A stretch of 64,000 nt of DNA, taken from assembly GCA_902529365.1 (NCBI GenBank), contig CABZWK010000002.1, positions 108,007-172,006 of the forward strand. Reading direction: 5' to 3'. Made by a program: the position numbers and the translations under genes. Under the pieces are notes generated by a model. The model ran no database searches. It was given only the letters and a program-made list of their open reading frames with translations, and was not told where the DNA came from. The DNA comes from an uncultured Balneola sp. (GTDB lineage: Bacteria; Bacteroidota; Rhodothermia; Balneolales; Balneolaceae). Below are positions 1-9,106 of the stretch, piece after piece (the stretch's first letter is position 1; each line of letters opens with the position of its first letter).

Positions 1-2
1 AT

Positions 3-254
3 TTTTTTCCTGAAGAAGAATATCCGTTTTTACTTTCTGCATCGGATTATTGCCTCTTTAATTATCAAAACATCCACAGTTCGGGTGGTTTAATGATGGC
101 CTTATCATACAGCAGAAAGGTGATTGCACCCGATATTGGGATATTTTCAAGCTATCGTAATGATTCAAGGGTTCAACTTTTTACGGGAAAAGATGAACTA
201 TGTCAGATCATTGACCGATTACATTCCTCAAATCATAGTACTAGGCATGAGTAG
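3..254 (+). CDS. Glycosyltransferase (GT4-like), C-terminal fragment
   Basis: This is the tail of a gene that begins before the window. The third frame is open from base 3 to a TAG at 252-254 and encodes 83 residues. Two short stretches, SSGGLMMALS followed by KVIAPDIGIF, match the nucleotide-sugar-binding end of GT4 glycosyltransferases, where a conserved 'sSG.l..AlayG.PVIAp..G' pattern occurs. The stop overlaps the start of the flippase gene in the sequence ATGAGTAG, so the two are translationally coupled. The acceptor and donor sugars cannot be told from this fragment. Confidence 0.78.
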   Translation, partial: FFPEEEYPFLLSASDYCLFNYQNIHSSGGLMMALSYSRKVIAPDIGIFSSYRNDSRVQLFTGKDELCQIIDRLHSSNHSTRHE

Positions 255-1740
255 CATCACCCAGAAAGTAGCGAGTTTAGCCATTGGAGACATGGTAGCT
301 AGAGGCTTAGGCTTTGTAAGTAGCATGGTCCTTGCACGGGTCTTAGGGCCCGAAAGCTATGGGATATGGACTACTGCCTTAGCTATTTTTAGTTATATGC
401 TATGGTTTTCGGATGTAGGAATTATGCAATTAGGAACCAGAGAAATGGCAAAAAAAGCCGATGAACAAGTTTTTAGTGCTGCTGAGCTGTTTTTTGGTAA
501 GTGTCTATGGGCCCTTATTGCATTGATTATTTTGTTTATAATCTCACCATTTTTACCCTATTCCGAGGAAATAAATGCACTGATTTGGCTCTTACTATTT
601 AGTTTGATACCCTATGCTTTGCATACGGAGTGGTTATTTTCAGGAAAGCAGGATTTTTTTAGTTTACAAGCGGTTAAAGCACTTCAGGCTACGGTATTTT
701 TTGGCTTTATCGTGTATGGTATTCAACAAGCAGATGACCTAGAGAAGCTACCGGTCTACTATGGTATATCGGTGGGGATTGTATCCCTATTACTATGGGT
801 AATTAGCCTGCATAAAAGGCATTTGGTCTTTTCAAACCACACAGTAACAAAAAACTCGATTACTAGCTTAGTTTCTCTTATTAAAGAATCTCTTCAGCTT
901 GGGCTTGGATGGGTAAGTAGCCAAGTCATTCTACTATTTCCTCCACTTATATTTGCATTGGTTTATAGTGAATCATTTGTGGGCTGGTATGGGGCCGCAT
1001 TACGCATAATTATGCTCTATATGGTGCTGGATCGTATTTTCGTGCAACTCTTGCTTCCGAACCTATCCAAAGGTTGGAATAATAACACGGCAACAATGAG
1101 TATTAGGATTCAGCAAGCCTATGTATACCACACCTTGCTTGGGTTATTTGGTAGCTTCGGGATACTATTTTTTGCGCCCTTTGTTATACCACTGGTTTAT
1201 GGGGATTTGTACACTGAAAGTATCCCCATGCTCCAAATACTCTCACCTCTATTGTTTTTAACCTTTCAAAACAGTGTATTTGCGACCTCCTTAATCGCTA
1301 CGCAGCAGAGTACATACTATTTAAAAGCGAATCTATTGGGGGGAGTTATTTGTGCTATATTTATTGGAATAGGGACTTATTTTCTAATAGATTATCCAAA
1401 TTATGCTCTCTTTTTTATTGTACTTAGTGAAGGGATAATGATGTATTTAGCCTACTATTTTTTCAACAAATATGGCCTGCTTAAAACAACCTTCCCCTTC
1501 TATCCTATGTACGTATCATTAGCCGTTGGCTTACTAAGTTATTTATGGTTCATGGGGAATCCAGTGTTTATGGGTACCTTTACCTTTCTACCCAACATCC
1601 ATCTAGCAGGATTATCTAACTGGTTGATGTTTAGCCTTATACTTTTAATGGCCTTCATCCCACTCTTAGTGACCAAGACCATTAGAAGATCGGATTGGAG
1701 AACCATTCGAGAGCTAATGAAACACAGGCCACAGCCATAA
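247..1740 (+). CDS. Polysaccharide flippase (Wzx-like, MOP superfamily)
   Basis: This is an integral membrane protein of 497 residues with about 12-14 hydrophobic segments. It probably flips lipid-linked sugar units across the inner membrane during surface-polysaccharide assembly. The N-terminus (KVASLAIGDMVARGLGF, then LARVLGPESYGIW) is the typical start of RfbX/Wzx proteins. I chose the ATG at 247 because the protein then begins in the family-typical way and overlaps the upstream glycosyltransferase stop; the frame is open further upstream to a TTG at 124, but that would encode an atypical extension inside the previous gene. The neighbours are a glycosyltransferase, a deacetylase-like gene 9 bp downstream and a second glycosyltransferase. 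The family is clear; the substrate is unknown. Confidence 0.85.
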   Translation: MSSITQKVASLAIGDMVARGLGFVSSMVLARVLGPESYGIWTTALAIFSYMLWFSDVGIMQLGTREMAKKADEQVFSAAELFFGKCLWALIALIILFIISPFLPYSEEINALIWLLLFSLIPYALHTEWLFSGKQDFFSLQAVKALQATVFFGFIVYGIQQADDLEKLPVYYGISVGIVSLLLWVISLHKRHLVFSNHTVTKNSITSLVSLIKESLQLGLGWVSSQVILLFPPLIFALVYSESFVGWYGAALRIIMLYMVLDRIFVQLLLPNLSKGWNNNTATMSIRIQQAYVYHTLLGLFGSFGILFFAPFVIPLVYGDLYTESIPMLQILSPLLFLTFQNSVFATSLIATQQSTYYLKANLLGGVICAIFIGIGTYFLIDYPNYALFFIVLSEGIMMYLAYYFFNKYGLLKTTFPFYPMYVSLAVGLLSYLWFMGNPVFMGTFTFLPNIHLAGLSNWLMFSLILLMAFIPLLVTKTIRRSDWRTIRELMKHRPQP

Positions 1741-1749
1741 GGTAAGCTC

Positions 1750-3348
1750 ATGAGCGATAGACCACATACCTTAGGAATTGGAGTATTTGGACTGAGCACC
1801 GGCTTAATGTCCCTCTTGGACAGTATAGGGGTGAATTATGAGGAATGTGATACACAGAAATTCGATGTACCCTCTAACTCGGTATATATTGTACATCGTG
1901 CACTAAGTAGCAAAGAACAAAACTGGTTACATAGCCAACAGGAAAAAGCTCATACCTTAGCCGTACTTTTTACACTGGAATCCGGTGTCCATCCCAAAAG
2001 TACTTCGGTGCAAAAAAAATATTGTGCTAGTGTACATAGCCCACAATTAATGGCAGGCCCATTGTCCCATCTCAGTGTGATCGATTGCGACTCAAACGTC
2101 ATTTTTTACGGCGGGAAGCAAGATCTTGATGGAATATGTTATGTAGAAAGGCGAAAAATCAAATCTATAGAGCAATCTATTTACCTAGGCATACCTTTGG
2201 AGGCTTCTGTATCGAAATTCTCATACACTAGAAAAGATTTCCCAAGCCCAACAGGCCATAAACCCAATGAAATAGTGTCACGCACTCATATAGGTCACCT
2301 ACAACACCTTATACGTTATGCTCTTGAGCAGCTATTTTATTCCATTGATTTACCTTTCCTAAGCAAGTGGAACTTCCCAACCAGCCAACCGATTATAACC
2401 CTACGTATTGATAGTGATTTTGGCACGGAGAAATCCTTACATGCCATCTATGAACTCGCCCATACCTACTCAGCCATACTAACAACCTTCCTACATGTTA
2501 AAGCTCATGAAGATTGGCTAGAATGGTTTACTCAATGGCCTAAGCATGAACATTCCCTACATGGCTATGAACATGCACACATACGCTCTTCCTATCCTTT
2601 GTATCAAGATGTCGAAAATGGGTATCAAGCCATGGTACAAGCAGGAATGACACCTAGAGGCTATGCCGCTCCGTATGGCATCTGGAGCGAACAACTTTCC
2701 AAGGCCCTAGATGCTTATCCCTTTTCCTATAGCTCTGAATTTACGCATGGCTATGACAGTCTTCCTTATTGGATACCTGACTCATTAGCCAGTAAGCCTG
2801 CCCTATCCGGCAAACGTCTGCAGATTCCAGTGCATCCAATTTGCACCGGTAGTCTCCACCGATACCGGGCCGTTGAAAAAGACTTTAACGCCTATTTTAA
2901 GCACTATATGGATGTCCAATATGGCATGCAGCAACCTATTATGCTGTATCACCATCCCCTACAACCAGGTTTGAGTAGTATTAAATTTATTATGGAGTAC
3001 GCTCAAGAATTAGATTTACAATGGCTTTCTTATCATGAATGGGCTACTTTTTGGCTGCAAAGAGCCTCAGAGCGAAACGATGTTTATTACGATAAGAAAA
3101 AAAAACGGTTGATATCCAAGGATACGCCCAACATGTTGTATGAATTAAAGCAAAACAACTGTGACTTTGCTATCATACATCCTAATGATTGGGATCCTCA
3201 GAACATGCTACCGACTCACACACTTTCTTTCCAAACTAAAAAGAGCGGAACAATGGCCGATAAAGAATACCTACAAAATCGTTTTTCCAATAAATGGCAG
3301 CTCTGGAAGGAATCCTTTATTCAACATAGAAACAGAATTCGCTTATGA
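1750..3348 (+). CDS. Polysaccharide-deacetylase-like protein with unknown N-terminal domain
   Basis: The protein has 532 residues. Residues ~210-460 look like a NodB/CE4-type barrel: an Asp pair in LRIDSDFG (D221, D223), a His cluster HGYEHAH at 271-277, a GYAAPYG stretch resembling the RxPxG arginine motif region, and a late MLYHHP motif. In CE4 enzymes these residues bind metal and remove N- or O-acetyl groups from sugars. Residues 1-200 match nothing I recognise and carry no signal peptide or membrane helix, so it would act in the cytoplasm unless anchored otherwise. The gene starts 9 bp after the flippase and overlaps the next glycosyltransferase by 4 bp (ATGA), so it belongs to the polysaccharide operon. 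Activity on a glycan precursor is inferred. Confidence 0.65.
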   Translation: MSDRPHTLGIGVFGLSTGLMSLLDSIGVNYEECDTQKFDVPSNSVYIVHRALSSKEQNWLHSQQEKAHTLAVLFTLESGVHPKSTSVQKKYCASVHSPQLMAGPLSHLSVIDCDSNVIFYGGKQDLDGICYVERRKIKSIEQSIYLGIPLEASVSKFSYTRKDFPSPTGHKPNEIVSRTHIGHLQHLIRYALEQLFYSIDLPFLSKWNFPTSQPIITLRIDSDFGTEKSLHAIYELAHTYSAILTTFLHVKAHEDWLEWFTQWPKHEHSLHGYEHAHIRSSYPLYQDVENGYQAMVQAGMTPRGYAAPYGIWSEQLSKALDAYPFSYSSEFTHGYDSLPYWIPDSLASKPALSGKRLQIPVHPICTGSLHRYRAVEKDFNAYFKHYMDVQYGMQQPIMLYHHPLQPGLSSIKFIMEYAQELDLQWLSYHEWATFWLQRASERNDVYYDKKKKRLISKDTPNMLYELKQNNCDFAIIHPNDWDPQNMLPTHTLSFQTKKSGTMADKEYLQNRFSNKWQLWKESFIQHRNRIRL

Positions 3349-4418
3349 GTAAAGTATTGCGCATTGGTATACTAGCCCCTCCGAGTATCTCCTTAGTAAA
3401 TGGTGGTGTACGAACACAAGTTAGCCAAACCGCAGAGGCACTACAGCGTTTAGGGCATAAAATCGTCTGGATACAAAGTAATGAACCGTTCCCTTCGATC
3501 GATATACTACATGTTTTTGTGGCCAGCAGTGAACACTGGGGATTGTTGCGCCAACTGAACTCTAGTCCTCAACTAAGCGGTAAAGGTCGAACGCCTATTG
3601 TCCTATCCCCCGTTTTTTTTACTCCAAAGCATATTCAGACAACGAAGTTCAAACTAAGTACGGAGTCTGTTGTGGGAAAAGTTTTTAAGGGCATTAGCTC
3701 CGAATACGGTATAAAAAAACAAATATGCCAACTGGCTGATCTAATTCTACCTAATACACGAGCGGAACAGAATCAAATAAACCAACTGTTTGACATTCCT
3801 TTTGATCGTATGCAAGTCATTCATAATGGGGTAGAAACACATTTTATGCAGACTGAATCAGATGAATTTGAGCAGCGATATGGGTTAAAGGACTTCGTTT
3901 TATTTGTGGGACAGGCATCATCAACCCGAAAAAATATTCTTAGACTTATTGAGATAGCACCGAGCTTAGACGCACCTTTGGTGGTGATCGGTGACTTAGG
4001 CAAGGATGCATATAGCCAAAAGTGTTTAGACTTAATTAAAGAACATAATGTTGTTCATTTAAATACCCTTGAACACCACTCTAGCCTATTAGCTTCTACC
4101 TATGCTGCGGCTAAAGTTTTTGTGCTCCCCTCGCTTTTTGAAACACCTGGTATAGCCGCAATGGAAGCTGCACTATCGGGTTGCGCAATTGTAATTACTC
4201 AAAATGGGGGAACCAAAGAGTATTTTAAGGATATGGTAAGCTATATTAATCCAATAGACACCCGAGAATTACGAGCATCGATAAATGAGCTACTTAGCAC
4301 CGATGTGGCGCAACTCGAAGCCCAAAACGCACAACTAAGAGATCATATTATAACCCATTATAGCTGGGATACTGTCGGCTCAATGAGCTTAGCTGCTTAT
4401 GAATCGCTGCTCCGTTGA
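3345..4418 (+). CDS. Glycosyltransferase family 4
   Basis: The protein has 357 residues and a GT-B fold pattern. The N-terminus has IGILAPP followed by NGGVRTQVSQTAEALQRLGH, the acceptor-side Rossmann start. The C-terminal half has LFETPGIAAMEAALSGC with the E-x7-E pair (E266, E274) that binds the nucleotide-sugar in GT4 retaining enzymes. It is the last gene of the polysaccharide cluster and overlaps the preceding gene by 4 bp. Its 3' end overlaps the convergent pssA gene by 22 bp, so there is no room for a spacer terminator here. The sugar specificity cannot be read from the sequence. Confidence 0.87.
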   Translation: MSKVLRIGILAPPSISLVNGGVRTQVSQTAEALQRLGHKIVWIQSNEPFPSIDILHVFVASSEHWGLLRQLNSSPQLSGKGRTPIVLSPVFFTPKHIQTTKFKLSTESVVGKVFKGISSEYGIKKQICQLADLILPNTRAEQNQINQLFDIPFDRMQVIHNGVETHFMQTESDEFEQRYGLKDFVLFVGQASSTRKNILRLIEIAPSLDAPLVVIGDLGKDAYSQKCLDLIKEHNVVHLNTLEHHSSLLASTYAAAKVFVLPSLFETPGIAAMEAALSGCAIVITQNGGTKEYFKDMVSYINPIDTRELRASINELLSTDVAQLEAQNAQLRDHIITHYSWDTVGSMSLAAYESLLR

Positions 4419-5197
4419 AAAAACTCTCTTAAGCCATCAACTATTCCTTTCAAAATATAAATGAGAATAACCGCCATAAGTCCTAATTCTCTAAATAGTA
4501 GTATCAGGGTAAAATACCCTAGGAAAAGAAAGGATTTGAACCCATTTTGTTGGAAGGAAACACGATCCATTTTAGGAACCTTGTCAAAAGGTAAGGTACT
4601 CAGCATAAGTACGGATAACAGAATAATCAAGGGTCCTAATACACTACTTACTCCGTTTCGAAAAATATCAAAAAACTCTAATTGGTGATGAAAACTAAGA
4701 TAGAAAGCCGCCAATATAATGGCTAAAGATGGAATGGGTAAGCCGATGAAATGATGCTGATTCGGTGTAAGTCGGGTATTAACATTAAAACGAGCCAAAC
4801 GAACAGCGCCACACATAGCGGGGACGGCACTAATTAACATACCTAGAAACTGAAACTCGTGTAAAGCAAAGGTATAGATAAGGAAAGATGGAGCCACACC
4901 AAATGAAACAATGTCACTTAATGAATCTAGTTCCACTCCAAAATCACTATCTGCATTCGCTAATCGCGCAATGTATCCATCCATTACATCAAAAAACCCA
5001 GCTGCTACAATGAACCAGGCTCCTCGAAATAACTCTCCTTCAGAAACAGCTACGATAGAGAGGAAGCCAGAAAAAAGGTTCATTAACGTAAAGAAACTCG
5101 GAACCGCAATTTTGTGATTTACAGGAGGCTTAGATTCCCGTTTAGCTAATCTTTTTTGTTTGAAACTCTGATATCTATGTTGAATAGGGTATTTCAT
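4397..5197 (-). CDS. pssA: CDP-diacylglycerol-serine O-phosphatidyltransferase
   Basis: This inner-membrane enzyme transfers phosphatidyl from CDP-diacylglycerol to L-serine to form phosphatidylserine, the precursor of phosphatidylethanolamine. The 266-residue protein has the complete CDP-alcohol phosphatidyltransferase motif D-G-x2-A-R-x8-G-x3-D-x3-D (D73, G74, A77, R78, G87, D91, D95) and several membrane helices. It follows psd with a 4-bp overlap, so synthase and decarboxylase are made together. It is the last gene of the aroE-pgeF-dxr-rseP-psd-pssA run. The choice of serine as alcohol rests on family resemblance and on the psd neighbour. Confidence 0.92.
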   Translation of the reverse strand: MKYPIQHRYQSFKQKRLAKRESKPPVNHKIAVPSFFTLMNLFSGFLSIVAVSEGELFRGAWFIVAAGFFDVMDGYIARLANADSDFGVELDSLSDIVSFGVAPSFLIYTFALHEFQFLGMLISAVPAMCGAVRLARFNVNTRLTPNQHHFIGLPIPSLAIILAAFYLSFHHQLEFFDIFRNGVSSVLGPLIILLSVLMLSTLPFDKVPKMDRVSFQQNGFKSFLFLGYFTLILLFRELGLMAVILIYILKGIVDGLREFFQRSSDS

Positions 5198-5859
5198 TGT
5201 ATGGCTAATTTAGCAATAGTAGATTCACCAGCAACTACTTTATCCCCCTCTTTTACGAGTACGTTTGCAGATTGTGGAAGTACAACATCCATTCTACTAC
5301 CAAATTTCATGAGTCCGAAACGTTTACCTCTTTCTAAGGTATCACCCTCATTTAAATAATAAACTACGCGGCGAGCTAAAAAACCGGTAATTTGACGAAA
5401 TAAAATCTTTTGCCCGGAAGTGTGTTTCACCCCAAATTTTGCCTGCTCATTATCCATAGTTGCTCGGTCATCCCACGCCATTAAATATTCTCCGGTTTGA
5501 TAGACCAGGTACTCCAAAACACCACTCACTGGGATACGATTGATATGTACGTTCAAAGGGGAGAGAAAAATACTGATTTGAACAGCCTCTTGCTCTAGAT
5601 ACTCAACGGATTCTACTTCTTTGACTACAACGACTTTCCCATCTGCCGGTGATAAAAGTACTTCCTCTGATAGTTCTATTGGTAGAGTACGTTCTGGGTC
5701 ACGAAAAAAGTAGATACTCAGAAACCATACTGGTAGAAGTATGGAGCTGAGGCTCATACTAACCAATAAAGGGAGGTAATTCCAGCTTAGAAATAAAGTT
5801 ACGGCTGTGAATACTCCTATTATTGTAATGGTAGGAAATCCTTCGTGTGCTATCTTCAT
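5194..5859 (-). CDS. psd: Phosphatidylserine decarboxylase (short proenzyme form)
   Basis: This enzyme decarboxylates phosphatidylserine to phosphatidylethanolamine with a pyruvoyl cofactor made by self-cleavage. The 221-residue protein belongs to the short type. Two membrane helices (about 10-50) are followed by FFRDPERT, PADGK at 71-75, a PLNVHINR stretch containing H105, and FGSRMDVVLP, where cleavage is expected between G187 and S188. Its start codon shares one base with the rseP stop, and its end overlaps pssA by 4 bp. Together with pssA it gives a complete route to phosphatidylethanolamine. Confidence 0.93.
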   Translation of the reverse strand: MKIAHEGFPTITIIGVFTAVTLFLSWNYLPLLVSMSLSSILLPVWFLSIYFFRDPERTLPIELSEEVLLSPADGKVVVVKEVESVEYLEQEAVQISIFLSPLNVHINRIPVSGVLEYLVYQTGEYLMAWDDRATMDNEQAKFGVKHTSGQKILFRQITGFLARRVVYYLNEGDTLERGKRFGLMKFGSRMDVVLPQSANVLVKEGDKVVAGESTIAKLAIQ

Positions 5860-7187
5860 TAGAAGAGCCTCAACACATCGTTAAAGATGACAAACACCAT
5901 CAAGCTAACCAACAACAAAAAACCAATATTTTGTGCCGCAATCTTTACTTTCTCAGTGGGTTCTTTACGAGCTATTCCCTCATAAATCAAAAAGGCTAAA
6001 TGTCCCCCATCTAAGGCCGGTATCGGGAGTATATTCATAATAGCCAAGGTGATACTTAACAAAGCTGTTATTTCCCAAAACCCAATCCATCCCGCTTGAT
6101 CAGTGGCTTGTTTAGTTAAGCTCGCGATGGCAATAGGCCCGCCAAGATTTTGCCGAACAGAAATGTCACCAGAAAACATTCTAGAAAAGCCCCCAATAAT
6201 ACCCATGGTTTGTTCCCCAACTTGCTCCCAGCCTTCTTGAATAGATTCTCCAAAACTTAGCTTCGTGGATGTCGCACCTGCTTGTGCTAAACTAGGAGCA
6301 GCTATTCCTATCGTTCGGTTCTCATAAGGTTCAATACTCAGCGTTAATCTCTGCCCTTCGCGTTCAACTACGAAATCAATCCCCCCTTCTGAGCCACGTA
6401 TAGCTTGAGTTAATTGTAACCAGTAGTTAACAGGCTCTGCATTGACTACTACAAAACGATCACCTGGTTGTAACCCTGCATCCTCTGCGGGCGATCCAAG
6501 AGCTATACTCGATATAATTGGAGGATAGACATTAATTACGTGAATAAAGGTTTGTTCTTGCAAACTGTCTAAGATAGTTGATGGAATAAATAGATCCATT
6601 GTCATTCCATCACGCACCACTTGATACGAAAGGTTGCTATTGGTTAACTCAGAAATAGAAACTAGTTCCTCAAAAGCGTCCACATAATTTCCATTTACCC
6701 CGACAATTTTGTCGTCTGTTTGAAAGCCAACATTCTCAAGTAAACTACCCTCAGGGACATATATACCTGCAACCTCTTCAATCGGTAAACTCAATTTTCC
6801 TTGACTCCAATTCATGCCTGAATAAATAAAAAAGGCAAGAATCATGTTAAATATGACTCCGGCAGTGATTACCACCATACGCTGCCAAATTGGCTTCGAT
6901 CGATATTCCCAAGGTTGTGGTTCGGCTGCTAAATGTTCGGTATCCATACTCTCATCTACCATGCCAGAAATTTTAACATAGCCACCCAGCGGAGTAGCAC
7001 CAATACAATAATCGGTGTCTCCTCGTTTAAATCCCCAAATACGTGGAGGAAAACCCACGGAGAATCTTTCGACTCTCATTCCAAACATTTTAGCCGCCAA
7101 AAAGTGCCCTAATTCATGTATAAATACAAGAATCATTAGTGCACCAATGAAGATGAGGATTGTTTGTGTTAGTTCAAGTAGTTCCAT
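5859..7187 (-). CDS. rseP: RIP metalloprotease, site-2 protease
   Basis: This membrane-embedded zinc protease cuts transmembrane anti-sigma factors and signal-peptide remnants. The 442-residue protein has the HExxH-type site HELGH at residues 24-28 in the first helix and the LDGGH motif at 392-396 in a C-terminal helix; these supply the zinc ligands and catalytic glutamate. Two PDZ-like regions lie between (around 120-200 and 220-300). It overlaps dxr upstream by 14 bp and psd downstream by 1 bp. The dxr-rseP order is common across bacteria. Confidence 0.93.
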   Translation of the reverse strand: MELLELTQTILIFIGALMILVFIHELGHFLAAKMFGMRVERFSVGFPPRIWGFKRGDTDYCIGATPLGGYVKISGMVDESMDTEHLAAEPQPWEYRSKPIWQRMVVITAGVIFNMILAFFIYSGMNWSQGKLSLPIEEVAGIYVPEGSLLENVGFQTDDKIVGVNGNYVDAFEELVSISELTNSNLSYQVVRDGMTMDLFIPSTILDSLQEQTFIHVINVYPPIISSIALGSPAEDAGLQPGDRFVVVNAEPVNYWLQLTQAIRGSEGGIDFVVEREGQRLTLSIEPYENRTIGIAAPSLAQAGATSTKLSFGESIQEGWEQVGEQTMGIIGGFSRMFSGDISVRQNLGGPIAIASLTKQATDQAGWIGFWEITALLSITLAIMNILPIPALDGGHLAFLIYEGIARKEPTEKVKIAAQNIGFLLLVSLMVFVIFNDVLRLF

Positions 7188-8346
7188 ATTGACAGATAGT
7201 TCTTGCGTAAGCTCTGGTTTGCTGATCTAATTCTACGAGTGAATCATAACTCAAGGTCGAATTAAAGCGTATTTGGTTAAGACAACGTTCAATAATTATT
7301 GCTATATCAATATACTTAATTTTACCCTCTAAAAAGTACTCGACTACAATTTCATTAGCCGCATTTAATACTGCAGGGCCTCCTTTGTGGAGTTTTACTG
7401 ATTCCATGGCTAATTCAATGCATGGGAATCGTGAGTAATCCACTGGTTCAAAATGAAGTGTATGCATTTGTGTCCAATCCATACGTGAGCTGTTTAAGGG
7501 TAACCTACGGGGATAAGACAATGCATATAAAATAGGGACTTTCATGTCAGGTGGACCAAGTTGTGCTTTGGTTGAGCCATCTACATAGGTCACCATTGAG
7601 TGAATGATACTCTCCGGATGAACTACTGGTGTAATCTTTTCAATGGGCAGGTCAAATAACCAATGCGCTTCTATGATTTCTAAACCTTTATTCATCATGG
7701 TTGCGCTGTCAATGGTAATCTTAGAGCCCATACTCCAATTAGGATGTTGTAATGCCTGTTGCACAGTTACATCCTTCATTTTTTCAATGCTAAGAGTCCT
7801 AAATGGACCACCACTTGCGGTAATAATGATTTCCTCAATTGATTCTTTTTCTTCACCAATTAGTGATTGTAGCATTGCGCTATGTTCGGAATCGATTGGT
7901 ATTAAACTACCTTGGGAATCCTTCAAAAGTTCGGTAATAATTGCTCCGCCTACCACTAGACTTTCTTTATTGGCTAATGCTACTTTTTTGTGAGCTTTCA
8001 ACGCGTAAAAGGTCGGTGAGAATCCTACAAAACCTACCAAGCTATTCAATACAACATCAATTTCAGGCAGGCATACTAGCTCATTTAATGCGAGTGGGTC
8101 ATCATATGTTTTAGTTATCGTAGGGTCACCTAATTGTAGGTTCGTATGAGTATGGTCCAGTCCTGTCAAAACTGCGTAACGAACACGGAATGTTTTGGCT
8201 TGTTCATTCAAAAGCTTCCAATTTTTATGAGCACTTAACAAAACAATTTCGAATAACTCATGGTGCTCTTGAATAATTTGTAACGCTTGTGTTCCAATGG
8301 AGCCCGTTGATCCTAGAATAGCAATTCGGATCTTCTTATGTTTCAT
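7174..8346 (-). CDS. dxr: 1-deoxy-D-xylulose 5-phosphate reductoisomerase
   Basis: This enzyme catalyses the first committed step of the MEP isoprenoid pathway, converting DXP to 2-C-methylerythritol 4-phosphate with NADPH. The protein has 390 residues, the usual length. It shows the NADPH loop GSTGSIG at 12-18, LANKESLVV, the metal-site DSEHSA and the flexible-loop region GGPFRTL. It sits 1 bp after pgeF and overlaps rseP by 14 bp. The MEP route is therefore used for isoprenoids here. Confidence 0.96.
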   Translation of the reverse strand: MKHKKIRIAILGSTGSIGTQALQIIQEHHELFEIVLLSAHKNWKLLNEQAKTFRVRYAVLTGLDHTHTNLQLGDPTITKTYDDPLALNELVCLPEIDVVLNSLVGFVGFSPTFYALKAHKKVALANKESLVVGGAIITELLKDSQGSLIPIDSEHSAMLQSLIGEEKESIEEIIITASGGPFRTLSIEKMKDVTVQQALQHPNWSMGSKITIDSATMMNKGLEIIEAHWLFDLPIEKITPVVHPESIIHSMVTYVDGSTKAQLGPPDMKVPILYALSYPRRLPLNSSRMDWTQMHTLHFEPVDYSRFPCIELAMESVKLHKGGPAVLNAANEIVVEYFLEGKIKYIDIAIIIERCLNQIRFNSTLSYDSLVELDQQTRAYARTICQYGTT

Positions 8347-8347
8347 T

Positions 8348-9106
8348 TCACCCTATTTCGTTCAATTTTATCACAGCAGCCATCCTTCCAGCTTTATTTG
8401 CTTCTCTTCTATAAGAATAAAAATCACTTTGATCGTTAAAGGTGCATCCTGTATCCATAACAATGTGAGAATTTAGTATTCCAATACTAACAAGTTGCCC
8501 AAAAATATAGCCTTTTAGGTCCACATACGGTTTGGTATTTTTGTTTTTTTCTACAAACTGTTCTGGAAACAAATTGGCAACCTCCTCCCCTACTTCAAAG
8601 GCATCAACTGAAATACATGGGCTTATATAGGCTTCTATAGAACTTATTTCAGCCCCTATTTCTAACATAGACTCAACAGTTTTTCTGACAATACCCTTTT
8701 GAGCCCCCCTCCAACCAGCATGGGCGGCTCCAATAACCTGATTGGTTGCATCACCCAGAAGAACAGCACCACAGTCGGCGACCTGTATAAGTAAGGAAAT
8801 GCCAAGTGTTGAACTTACAAAGGCATCTGTATCAGGATAGATCCCACCTTTCGTCACCACCTTAACATGGTTTGAGTGTATTTGTTGGGCTATTGCAATA
8901 TGCTTTAACGATGTATCAGTCTCTTTGGCTAAAACGTGTAATTGTTCTAAGATGATATCTTGATTTTCATCGGAATTGAACCCTACGTTCAGCCCTTGGA
9001 TACGTGCATTTTCGACGCTATGATGAGCATTTTTTTTACTGAACCAACTCAGAATTCTAGATTCATTTAAATTACGGGGACGTATAAATTTAAGAGGGGA
9101 AGACAT
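8348..9106 (-). CDS. pgeF: Peptidoglycan editing factor / purine nucleoside phosphorylase-like (YfiH/LACC1 family)
   Basis: The protein has 252 residues and carries the family metal-ligand set: His in QQIHSNH (H77), Cys in VADCGAV (C112) and His in AAHAGWRG (H129). Members have been described as polyphenol oxidases, as purine nucleoside-cleaving enzymes and as factors that prevent mis-incorporation of serine in peptidoglycan, so the physiological substrate is not settled from sequence. It overlaps aroE by 17 bp and ends 1 bp before dxr. Confidence 0.88.
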   Translation of the reverse strand: MSSPLKFIRPRNLNESRILSWFSKKNAHHSVENARIQGLNVGFNSDENQDIILEQLHVLAKETDTSLKHIAIAQQIHSNHVKVVTKGGIYPDTDAFVSSTLGISLLIQVADCGAVLLGDATNQVIGAAHAGWRGAQKGIVRKTVESMLEIGAEISSIEAYISPCISVDAFEVGEEVANLFPEQFVEKNKNTKPYVDLKGYIFGQLVSIGILNSHIVMDTGCTFNDQSDFYSYRREANKAGRMAAVIKLNEIG

